NCBI GenBank assembly: GCA_022706085.1
Contig: JAKJDF010000003.1
Location: 204,594-268,593 of the forward strand
Direction: 5' to 3'
DNA from: Candidatus Latescibacterota bacterium
GTDB lineage: Bacteria > Latescibacterota > MWCZ01
DNA: 64,000 bases
Shown here: positions 24,625 to 31,752 of the stretch, in pieces
How positions within the stretch are numbered: the stretch's first letter is position 1
Layout of the letters: each line of letters begins with the position of its first letter
The notes under the pieces: generated by a model
Seen by the model: the letters and a program-made list of their open reading frames with translations, nothing else
What the model was told of the DNA's origin: nothing
Database searches by the model: none
Made by a program: the position numbers and the translations under genes

Positions 24625-26318
24625 CGCGTCGGCGTCGGCCTGCGGTTGAACAGGTCGAAGAGCTGTTCCGATCCTCCTGAAATCATGAATCCGCGTTGCC
24701 CACGGACGTTCCACGCGATATCCAGCCTTGCAACACGCCCTGTGGCGGCTCTGTTGTTGTACACGCGGATCCCGGCACCGATGTCCGCACGAATGTCCCG
24801 CAGGTCAACACGTCTGTTGGGCGGCCAGACGTACCCCGCATCCGCGAACACAACAAAACCCAGTCGGTATACGAGCGCACGCACCGGAGAAAAGATCCGG
24901 TCCTCAGCATTCAGGACGACTCTGCGGTTGCCTTCGAAAACGTTCGCGCTGTAACCTCGCAGCCCTCTATCCCCCCCGAGAACAAGCTGGTAAGGGCCAT
25001 CCATGCGCTCTCCGCTTCGCCAGTTGACATTGAACGCAAAAGTCTGCCACGGAAGCCCGGTGTAGTAATGATGCAGGAATGCTGATACCTCACGGTTTGA
25101 CCATGCACTCCTTCCGGTACCCTGGTCGTCGGCAATGCGAGTGCTGACCTGAAGGCGTGCTGCAGTCACGTGTTCGCCGCGAACCGTGCACCATTCGGCG
25201 AATGCTCCGGCGAGCCCGTAAGGATTGTGTGTCGGTTGGGACGGCAGACCGAACCCTGTGGTAAGACCAATGTTGGTGCCCGATTCGACGTCCTCTACGG
25301 CATCGTAATCGTCCAGGTTGCGAAGTTTGTGAAATGCGCGGGTTTGTTGCCTGCTCATCGTGAAAGACAATTCATACGCAACCCGTGAAATGCGGATTGT
25401 GTCCCTGGGCAACCACGTTGCGAAGAGCAAGGGGGTGTCCGTGTGCCTCGTATCCCGCGACCTGAGTGCGGCCTGCAACCTGGTGCGTTTCGCGGCTTCT
25501 CCCCACGCATGGGCCACCCAGGCATACGTGTCTGTCGTCGTAACAGGAAGCTCCGCGACAGGCACCTTGTCGCGCCACAGACGCATCCTGCCGGTGAAAT
25601 GGTAAAACTCGACTCCGCCGGCGTTTCGCGTGTGCGTGGTGGTGAACGGACGCGCCAGCGCAGTCATGAACTCGTTTCCAAGGTATGCGCGCGATGCAGA
25701 AACCTGAAAGACAAAACGCGAGCCTATGAGCCTTGGGTCCTTGTACTGGAAAAGCCATTCCGTTTCCGTTGTTCCGCGTGACCGGTTTCGTTCTCGCTCG
25801 TATTGTGCGGCGATTTCCTTCCCGAAACCCAACAGGTTCTTCTCCGTGACCAGCGCTCCTATTCTGTCCGACCCGCCGCCGCTTTCCGAAATCCATCCTG
25901 CGGCGAGGCTGAAATTGTCGCTGGTGCGCACAAGGACCCGCACGCCGTTTGAATCCGCGGGATACGTTTCTATCGTAGCTTCGTTGATGAACGAATACGC
26001 TCGAAGGTTCCGTTCAGACTCGTCAAGGGATTTCTTTCGCAAGGTGTCGCCAACGGCGAACAGGAGTTCGCGCTCGACGACGTGTGGTTTCGTTTTGATG
26101 TGGAGCGCGTTGAGTGTGGCGTAGGTCCATCTCGATAAGCGTCTCCGCGTGTGCACTGCTTCTTCCCACCACGGCGGAACCACGTCTCCCGGTACGACGT
26201 CCACCTGAGTTATCACGCGCCCCTGGTGGAGCGCCGTGGAATCGATAGCCGGAAATTGCTGCGGAAATGCCTGAGATGCGCAGAAAAAGGACATTGCCAG
26301 CACAAGTGCCCCATTCAT
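24621..26318 (-). CDS. Omp85/TamA-like outer membrane protein with POTRA domain
   Basis: About 565 residues. A signal peptide ('LVLAMSFFCASQAFPQQ') leads to POTRA-like sequence: 'TKPHVVERELLFAVGDTLRKKSLDESERNLR' and 'FINEATIETYPAD'. From about residue 150 onward the sequence is a beta barrel ending in 'WNVRGQRGFMISGGSEQLFDLF'. 'LVLGGDRGLRGYSANVFEGNR' resembles the Omp85 'RGY/F' lid motif that folds into the barrel. It is shorter than BamA and has about one or two POTRA domains. The start (ATG 26318, with an in-frame GTG 26321) overlaps the lpxB stop (TGATG), so it is the last gene of the lipid A operon. Barrel assembly or LPS handling is inferred. Confidence 0.72.
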   Translation of the reverse strand: MNGALVLAMSFFCASQAFPQQFPAIDSTALHQGRVITQVDVVPGDVVPPWWEEAVHTRRRLSRWTYATLNALHIKTKPHVVERELLFAVGDTLRKKSLDESERNLRAYSFINEATIETYPADSNGVRVLVRTSDNFSLAAGWISESGGGSDRIGALVTEKNLLGFGKEIAAQYERERNRSRGTTETEWLFQYKDPRLIGSRFVFQVSASRAYLGNEFMTALARPFTTTHTRNAGGVEFYHFTGRMRLWRDKVPVAELPVTTTDTYAWVAHAWGEAAKRTRLQAALRSRDTRHTDTPLLFATWLPRDTIRISRVAYELSFTMSRQQTRAFHKLRNLDDYDAVEDVESGTNIGLTTGFGLPSQPTHNPYGLAGAFAEWCTVRGEHVTAARLQVSTRIADDQGTGRSAWSNREVSAFLHHYYTGLPWQTFAFNVNWRSGERMDGPYQLVLGGDRGLRGYSANVFEGNRRVVLNAEDRIFSPVRALVYRLGFVVFADAGYVWPPNRRVDLRDIRADIGAGIRVYNNRAATGRVARLDIAWNVRGQRGFMISGGSEQLFDLFNRRPTPTR

Positions 26319-27427
26319 CACTGCGGAATCCCATGGTGTGGGACGGTGTTCGCCATCTCGATCGCCAGATTGATAACTCGTTTCGCTACTCCGGGTTGGC
26401 CCATTTTCGTTCTGATTTCTCTGGCCTTTTCCGTCCAGAAACCTGGAGGGCGCTCAACCGCTGTTGCCAGCGCCGATGCGATTCGAGAAGGTTCCGCGTC
26501 CACCTGAATACATTCAGGGTACGCGTCTGAACGGAGCAGAATGTTGGGGAGTCCTATCCATCTGGTGTGAACGAGGCGCCGCGCTACACTGTACGTCAGC
26601 CAGTCTGTGCGGTACGCAATCACCATCGGGATCCCTGCCAGGGCCGCTTCGAGAGTGGCTGTTCCCGCGCAGGCAACACATGCCCGGGCCTCCATCCAGA
26701 GCTGCGCAAGGGGCGAGGTGGTGATTGGTAACGGTGCCCTGCCTGCTCGCAGGAGAGCGGCGTGGATCCACCCGGCATGGCGGTCTGTCGGCGCCCGGAA
26801 CACGCAAGGCGCCCCCAGGCGTCGGCCGACATCAGCGAAAACGGCCGACAGGCGGTCAATTTCGGATTTTCTACTTCCGGGGAGCAAAACAAGTAAGTCT
26901 CCGCCTCGCCGCTGTTCCCGGGGTTCGGGGAGCTCATCCACGAGGGGATGTCCCTCCCAGACGACGCGACCGGTCTCCATTGGAGGCGCAAAGTACGCGC
27001 GTTCCCAGTCGAACAACGTTACAACCCGCGCGCAAAGGTGAGCAATTGCCCGAGCGCGCGACCTTCTCCACGCCCACACCTGAGGTGGGCTGAAATACAC
27101 TGTAGGTACGCCGGAGTCCCTGACGAGGCGCAGAAAAGGAATGTGGAAATCGGGCGCGTCAATGACTATTGAGACGTCAGGTTGGCGAGACCGATACTGG
27201 CGTACGCTTCGAGCCATCAGGGAGCAGTATTCGGGGAAGCGCGCAAGTGGTTCGGCGAACCCCATGGCACCGTCCGGCGCACGGGTGCCGTCTGCGCCCG
27301 CATCACGCATAAGCGGCCCCGAAATGCCCTCAACCCTGGCGTTCGGAGCCAGACTGGCGATGGCACGTACCAGGGCAGCACCCCACCGGTCGCCGGAAGG
27401 CTCAAGAGCTGAGATCCAGAAGTTCAT
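26318..27427 (-). CDS. lpxB: Lipid-A-disaccharide synthase
   Basis: 369 residues. Start ATG 27427 begins 'FWISALEPSGDRWGAALVRAI', the LpxB N-terminus; longer upstream frames overlap the previous gene. 'VSIVIDAPDFHIPFLRLVRDSGVPTVYFSPPQVWAWR' (family motif) precedes 'WEGHPLVDELP', 'VLLPGSRKSEIDRL' and 'ACAGTATLEAALAGIPMVIAYR', all conserved in this GT19 glycosyltransferase. It joins UDP-2,3-diacylglucosamine to lipid X to give the lipid A disaccharide at the inner membrane. The stop of the preceding gene overlaps its start (TAATG). Near-certain. Confidence 0.94.
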   Translation of the reverse strand: MNFWISALEPSGDRWGAALVRAIASLAPNARVEGISGPLMRDAGADGTRAPDGAMGFAEPLARFPEYCSLMARSVRQYRSRQPDVSIVIDAPDFHIPFLRLVRDSGVPTVYFSPPQVWAWRRSRARAIAHLCARVVTLFDWERAYFAPPMETGRVVWEGHPLVDELPEPREQRRGGDLLVLLPGSRKSEIDRLSAVFADVGRRLGAPCVFRAPTDRHAGWIHAALLRAGRAPLPITTSPLAQLWMEARACVACAGTATLEAALAGIPMVIAYRTDWLTYSVARRLVHTRWIGLPNILLRSDAYPECIQVDAEPSRIASALATAVERPPGFWTEKAREIRTKMGQPGVAKRVINLAIEMANTVPHHGIPQ

Positions 27428-27966
27428 TACCTGTTCCGCCGAAGGTTGTTCCGTACGAAACTTGATACCACGGAAACAACCAGAAATGCGAACACAGACT
27501 GGTAGGTGCGCCGTTCGCTGCGCAGCGCGGTTCGAACGCCGAACCGGTTGGCCCTGACAGGAATTCCCCGGCGGGGCACCCCTCCCTGTTCCCAGGCGAC
27601 AATGGGCGCGTAGAAGAGGAACGCGAGCACGGGAAACACAAACGGCAGCCATCGTTTCCCCGCTCCTGAAAACAAAACAAGCCCTTCAGAGAGTACGGCA
27701 TTTGCCAGGTAGAGGGGGTGGCGAAAGTACGCGTAAGGACCGCCGATAGTTCGAAACGCAGGCCCTTCCCCGCGGGATCGTGATTCCCCTCCGATGTACA
27801 GGACCGCCCACAGTCTGATGGCGAGGCCGATCAACACCAGCAACGCACCTGCAACGCGCCGACCTCCTCTGATTCTGGAGGAAAGTGCCACCGCAATCGC
27901 AAGAGGAACCGGAAGCACGTCCCTGTGCGTGAAAAGGAATCCCCCGAGAACCGCCAGTCTGGCCAT
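27427..27966 (-). CDS. Isoprenylcysteine carboxyl methyltransferase (ICMT)-like membrane protein
   Basis: 179 residues, about four or five membrane segments. 'GGPYAYFRHPLYLANAVLSEGLVLFSG' is the SAM-binding core of ICMT and phospholipid methyltransferases (residues around 85-112). The C-terminal region 'WEQGGVPRRGIPVRANRFG' is where the family's Glu-rich 'EE..L...FG..Y' motif should be; it keeps one Glu and the Phe-Gly but is divergent. The ATG at 27966 comes two bases after the lpxA stop, and the stop overlaps the lpxB start, so it is co-translated with both. Such a gene is not a standard member of lipid A operons. It may methylate a lipid or a membrane protein, but this is inference. Confidence 0.72.
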   Translation of the reverse strand: MARLAVLGGFLFTHRDVLPVPLAIAVALSSRIRGGRRVAGALLVLIGLAIRLWAVLYIGGESRSRGEGPAFRTIGGPYAYFRHPLYLANAVLSEGLVLFSGAGKRWLPFVFPVLAFLFYAPIVAWEQGGVPRRGIPVRANRFGVRTALRSERRTYQSVFAFLVVSVVSSFVRNNLRRNR

Positions 27967-27967
27967 T

Positions 27968-28753
27968 TTAGCGGATGACGCCTCGCTGTGATCTCTCCAC
28001 GAACGCAACAAACCGGTCGCGCTCCGGGCTGGGTTCGAGGTCGTTGGACCGGCTCAGGGCCTGTGCGGTGTTGAGACGGGAGCGGAAAAACAGCCGATAT
28101 ATCGCCCTCAACCGGCGAAATTGCTCCGCAGTGAACCCGTGTCTTCTCAAACCGACCACGTTCAACCCGTACGGGCGGAGCGGTTCTCCGGCGGCCAGAA
28201 TGTAGGGCGGAACGTCCTGCACTGCGCGGAAACCGCCCGCGACGTAACTGTAAGCGCCTATCCGAACAAACTGGTGTACGGGAACGAGCGCGCTTATGGT
28301 GGCAAAATCCTCCACCACGACATGTCCGCCAAGCGTGGCTCCGTTCACAAGGATGACGTCGTTTCCCACGGTGCAGTCATGGCCCACGTGAACGTATGCC
28401 ATGAGAAGACATCTTGCCCCGATTCGTGTGGTTCCATCTCCTCCCCGGTCCTGGAGAACCGAGCCGCTGTTGAGGGTAGTGAATTCCCGAATGACAGTAT
28501 CATCACCTACTATCAGGAACCCTTCACGCGACGGCTGGGGCTTCGTCTGGGGAATCGTGCCGAGGCAGGCGTGGGAAAACACCTGAACCCTCGCGCCCAG
28601 CCGAACACCTGATGCGATAAACGCATGTGAACCGATTGTGCAACCATCATTCGCGACAGCACCGGCCTTCACAATCGCAAACGGTGCCACCGTGACACCC
28701 GAACCCAGTTGTGCGGTTTCGTCCACAACGGCGCGGGTATCCACGTGGTTCAC
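27968..28753 (-). CDS. lpxA: Acyl-ACP--UDP-N-acetylglucosamine O-acyltransferase
   Basis: 261 residues, LpxA size. Left-handed beta-helix hexapeptides cover the first two thirds ('VDETAQLGSGVTVAPFAIVKAG', 'RIGARCLLMAYVHVGHDCTVGNDVIL'). 'AYVHVGHDC' supplies the catalytic His, and 'LRPYGLNVVGLRRHGFTAEQFRRLRAIYRLFF' is the family-specific C-terminal helix region. It transfers a 3-hydroxyacyl chain to O-3 of UDP-GlcNAc, the first step of lipid A. The GTG start (28753) overlaps the fabZ stop (GTGA). Certain. Confidence 0.96.
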   Translation of the reverse strand: MNHVDTRAVVDETAQLGSGVTVAPFAIVKAGAVANDGCTIGSHAFIASGVRLGARVQVFSHACLGTIPQTKPQPSREGFLIVGDDTVIREFTTLNSGSVLQDRGGDGTTRIGARCLLMAYVHVGHDCTVGNDVILVNGATLGGHVVVEDFATISALVPVHQFVRIGAYSYVAGGFRAVQDVPPYILAAGEPLRPYGLNVVGLRRHGFTAEQFRRLRAIYRLFFRSRLNTAQALSRSNDLEPSPERDRFVAFVERSQRGVIR

Positions 28754-29229
28754 GGCTGTTCCTCCCCTCGAACACGCAGAACGGCAGTCAGTACGGCCTC
28801 CGACGCGATTTCCCCGTTGACGCGCGCCTCCCCCTTGAGCACGAAAAGTTCGCGCCGTTGTTTCAACACCCCAACGTCAAGAAGCAATTGATCTCCCGGC
28901 CTGACGATGCGGCGGAATTTCGCGCCGTCTATCCCGCGGAAAAAGACGTCAAGTTTCGTCGCGTGACGGTCTGCCGCAAGTCTATGGAACAGCAGCACTG
29001 CTCCAGTCTGGGCGAGCGCCTCCAACTGAAGCACACCCGGCATCACGGGTTCCGACGGCCAATGCCCGGCAAAATACGGTTCATTGATCGTGACGTTCTT
29101 CAGGCCCGTAATGCCGTCTTCCCGGATTCCGACGATCCTGTCAACCAGAAGAAAGGGGTACCGGTGCGGAATCCGGTCCATAATGTCGCGAATATCGAGC
29201 ACTGTGGGTGCGTTAACCGCGGCGCTCAT
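28750..29229 (-). CDS. fabZ: 3-hydroxyacyl-ACP dehydratase
   Basis: 159 residues from ATG 29229. The hot-dog dehydratase motif 'IMDRIPHRYPFLLVDRI' carries the catalytic His and 'GHWPSEPVMPGVLQLEALAQTG' the catalytic Glu. FabZ dehydrates 3-hydroxyacyl-ACP for fatty acid elongation and competes with LpxA and LpxD for the same acyl-ACP pool, which explains its place in the operon. An upstream longer frame overlaps lpxC; the chosen ATG overlaps the lpxC stop (ATGA) and follows AGGAGC on the minus strand. In some FCB-group bacteria LpxC and FabZ are fused; here they are separate genes. Confidence 0.95.
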   Translation of the reverse strand: MSAAVNAPTVLDIRDIMDRIPHRYPFLLVDRIVGIREDGITGLKNVTINEPYFAGHWPSEPVMPGVLQLEALAQTGAVLLFHRLAADRHATKLDVFFRGIDGAKFRRIVRPGDQLLLDVGVLKQRRELFVLKGEARVNGEIASEAVLTAVLRVRGEEQP

Positions 29230-30125
29230 CGTTCCAGCTCCTTTTGCGAATGCGTGTGCTTTCCGATTTCGCGCAGCAGTTGGTGATTCAGTTCGTGCCC
29301 GCTGGAGCGCGCATGTATCGCACACGGGGAAAGGTTTCCTGCCAGCATGAGATCACCAAGGAGGTCGAGCAGTTTGTGTCGCGCAAACTCATCAGAATAT
29401 CTCAGCATTTGTCCTCTTGCCAACCCTTTTTCCCGCTGCGGCTCGTTTTCCATCCACGGGCGCAGCGCGGGATCGGGAAGCAAGGACACGTCGTCAACCC
29501 ACAGAAGTGCGTTTTGCGGAGTCCCACCCTTGATCATCCCGAGTTCTCGGAGTTTCAACGCATCGCTCAAAGTACAGAAAGTGCGGGCCGGTGCCACATG
29601 CTGCCGGAAGTCCGTCTCCTCTGTCCATTCTGCGTGTTGTTCAGAGCCGTCGAAAAAATGACCGGAGTACTCCACTCGCCATTTCTTCGACGGAGCCATT
29701 GTGATACAGGCCCCTGCGCGGGCAACGTTGATGGGGGGCAAGGGATTCCGGGCGATGGAGGCACCCTGTAATTCCCGCACTCCTGAAACGGAAAACGCCT
29801 CGCACCAGATCTCCGCGCTCCCATCGCCGATCGGTAGCTCTTCCGAGTCCAGTTTCACGACGAGATCGGTAATGCCGGTACCCCAGCACGCGGCAAGCAG
29901 GTGTTCCGGCGTCATCACGGCTGCATCGCCCTGTTCCAGCCTCGTGCATCGGAAGGATGAAACGAGATTCGACGTTGTCGCGGAAACGCGGGGATTTCCC
30001 GGAAGATCCGAACGGACGAAAGTGATTCCGGGTCGATCAGCGGGAAGGAGACGTACCGTCACGTCCGTGCCGGTGTGGATCCCGCGTCCACGTACGGTGA
30101 CGCATCTGCCGACTGTGTATCGCAT
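29226..30125 (-). CDS. lpxC: UDP-3-O-acyl-N-acetylglucosamine deacetylase
   Basis: 299 residues from ATG 30125, which opens 'YTVGRCVTVRGRGIHTGTDVTVRLLPA', the LpxC N-terminus. Zinc ligands: His in 'MTPEHLLAACWGTGITDLVV', His and Asp in 'FARHKLLDLLGDLMLAG', and the catalytic His near the end in 'SGHELNHQLL'. It removes the N-acetyl group from UDP-3-O-acyl-GlcNAc, the committed step of lipid A synthesis. The long frame extending upstream is the opposite reading of lpxD and was discarded. Start and lpxD stop overlap as TGATG. Confidence 0.95.
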   Translation of the reverse strand: MRYTVGRCVTVRGRGIHTGTDVTVRLLPADRPGITFVRSDLPGNPRVSATTSNLVSSFRCTRLEQGDAAVMTPEHLLAACWGTGITDLVVKLDSEELPIGDGSAEIWCEAFSVSGVRELQGASIARNPLPPINVARAGACITMAPSKKWRVEYSGHFFDGSEQHAEWTEETDFRQHVAPARTFCTLSDALKLRELGMIKGGTPQNALLWVDDVSLLPDPALRPWMENEPQREKGLARGQMLRYSDEFARHKLLDLLGDLMLAGNLSPCAIHARSSGHELNHQLLREIGKHTHSQKELER

Positions 30126-31162
30126 CAGTCTTCGAGATGGTTCTTGCCGGGACGACCGGAAAGGGCTTTTTCCAACGCAGAGACGCGGGAAACCAGTTCC
30201 TCGAGATGCATCAGGTGGGTTTCGGCGCGGCGCTGCTGAATTAACTGGCGGGCTGGATGCCCCGCGATACTGCCCGACGCGGATTTCATGACCCCGGATT
30301 TTGCGCCGATGCGAGTGCCGGCAGCGATGGAAATGTGCCCGGCCACGCCAGCCTGTCCTCCCATTTGTACGCCGTCCCCGATGCGTGAACTTCCGGAAAA
30401 CCCGCACTGCGCCGCCACGAAGACTCCTTTTCCGATTTGCACGTTGTGTCCGACGTGGATGAGGTTGTCGAGCTTGCTTCCCCGGCCAATCCGTGTGGTT
30501 CCGAGGGTTCCGCGGTCCACGGTGCAATTCGCGCCGATTTCGACGTCATCTTCGATGACGACAGTCCCGACGTGCGGGAAACGTTTCTGTTGGCCATCAA
30601 CCGCGACGAAACCGAAGCCGACGCTTCCAATCACTGTTCCGGGGCCTATGCGGACTCGGTCACCGATTTGAACCCGGTCGTGAATCACGGCATTTTCCTC
30701 TATCACCGCACCGGCACCAACATGCACCTCTTCCCCGATTCGCACGCCGTCACGGATTACGGCGCGTTCGCCAATTGCGGTGCCGTTACCGATGGTGACA
30801 AACGCACCGACATATGCGCTTTTGTCGACTTTTGCAGTGGAAGCCACGATTGTCTGCGGCGAAAGGAAGGATTCCAGCGCCGTCGGTGGATGGAGCAACA
30901 TGACGGAGCGATACATCGCGGCGCCGGGATCAGGCACGCCGAGGCACCTGGCGCTGGGGACGTCCGGCGTACCCGGACGGGCCAGAATTGCTCCGGCTTC
31001 GCTCGAACGAGCTTCCGCCGCGAATCTGGGGTCGGCGAGGAACGAGAGCTCCGTGGCGCCGGCTTCAGCGAGGGGTGCCACCCCCGTGATGACGAGGTCG
31101 GGATCGCCGTTCCATTCCGCTCCCAGAAACGCCGCCAGTTGGACGACCGGGATCGGCGTCAT
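30125..31162 (-). CDS. lpxD: UDP-3-O-(3-hydroxyacyl)glucosamine N-acyltransferase
   Basis: 345 residues. The N-terminal uridine-binding domain ('VQLAAFLGAEWNGDPDLVITGVAPLAEAGATELSFL' region) is followed by hexapeptide repeats through 'GIGR'-type turns, with catalytic His in 'LDNLIHVGHNVQIG' and the LpxD mark 'FVAAQCGFSGSSRIGDGVQMGGQAG'. A C-terminal helix ends 'LEELVSRVSALEKAL'. It adds the second 3-hydroxyacyl chain to the amino group exposed by LpxC. It lies 24 bases after the skp/ompH gene. Certain call. Confidence 0.96.
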   Translation of the reverse strand: MTPIPVVQLAAFLGAEWNGDPDLVITGVAPLAEAGATELSFLADPRFAAEARSSEAGAILARPGTPDVPSARCLGVPDPGAAMYRSVMLLHPPTALESFLSPQTIVASTAKVDKSAYVGAFVTIGNGTAIGERAVIRDGVRIGEEVHVGAGAVIEENAVIHDRVQIGDRVRIGPGTVIGSVGFGFVAVDGQQKRFPHVGTVVIEDDVEIGANCTVDRGTLGTTRIGRGSKLDNLIHVGHNVQIGKGVFVAAQCGFSGSSRIGDGVQMGGQAGVAGHISIAAGTRIGAKSGVMKSASGSIAGHPARQLIQQRRAETHLMHLEELVSRVSALEKALSGRPGKNHLED

Positions 31163-31186
31163 CTGGTTTCCTCACCGGAACGCGGA

Positions 31187-31711
31187 CTATTGCTGATTCA
31201 GCGCCTGAATCACGGCGTTTGTCAGATTGTTTTGTTCTTTGTTTTTGATGAAAGCGACCGCGACGCCATCCAGCACAACATCAATACCCCGTTCGTTTGC
31301 GATCCTCTCCACAATCTGAAGGACGCGCTCGTCGATCGGTTGGATTGCCTGAATCTGCTGTTGCTGAAGCTCCTGTTGCGCCTGACCAGCCCATTGTTCG
31401 TATTCGGTGACCTTCTGCCGGATCTGCGCTTCGGATTGTGTACGCCGTTGCTCAGTCATCAGACTGGCCTGGCGTTGCAGTTGCTCCTGCAATCGCTGGA
31501 TTTCTCCCTGCTTCGTCTGGGCTTCCTGCTGACGCTGCTGGCTCACCTGCTGAAGCCGCTGCAGGGCTTCAATGTAGGGTTGTCCCTTCTCGCGAATTTC
31601 ATCCATGTAGATGACCGCCACTTTGAAGCTCTGCGCCTGTGCGCGGGATGCGCCCAGGAAAAGGCTGCAGAATGCCGCTACAACAGGAACCACCCATCTC
31701 ATCTTGCGCAT
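31187..31711 (-). CDS. Skp/OmpH-family periplasmic chaperone
   Basis: 174 residues from ATG 31711, which follows AGAAGGAG on the minus strand. A signal peptide ('WVVPVVAAFCSLFLGASRAQAQ') precedes 'KVAVIYMDEIREKGQPYIEAL', typical of OmpH/Skp, and then a long Gln-rich coiled coil ('LQRLQQVSQQRQQEAQTKQG') that forms the tentacle arms. The C-terminus 'ANERGIDVVLDGVAVAFI' is the conserved body. It holds unfolded barrel proteins in the periplasm on their way to BamA, whose gene is directly upstream. The heavy glutamine content is striking but still fits the coiled coil. Confidence 0.88.
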   Translation of the reverse strand: MRKMRWVVPVVAAFCSLFLGASRAQAQSFKVAVIYMDEIREKGQPYIEALQRLQQVSQQRQQEAQTKQGEIQRLQEQLQRQASLMTEQRRTQSEAQIRQKVTEYEQWAGQAQQELQQQQIQAIQPIDERVLQIVERIANERGIDVVLDGVAVAFIKNKEQNNLTNAVIQALNQQ

Positions 31712-31752
31712 ACGGACAATCTCCTTCTGGAAATCGTGGTTACGGAAATCGC

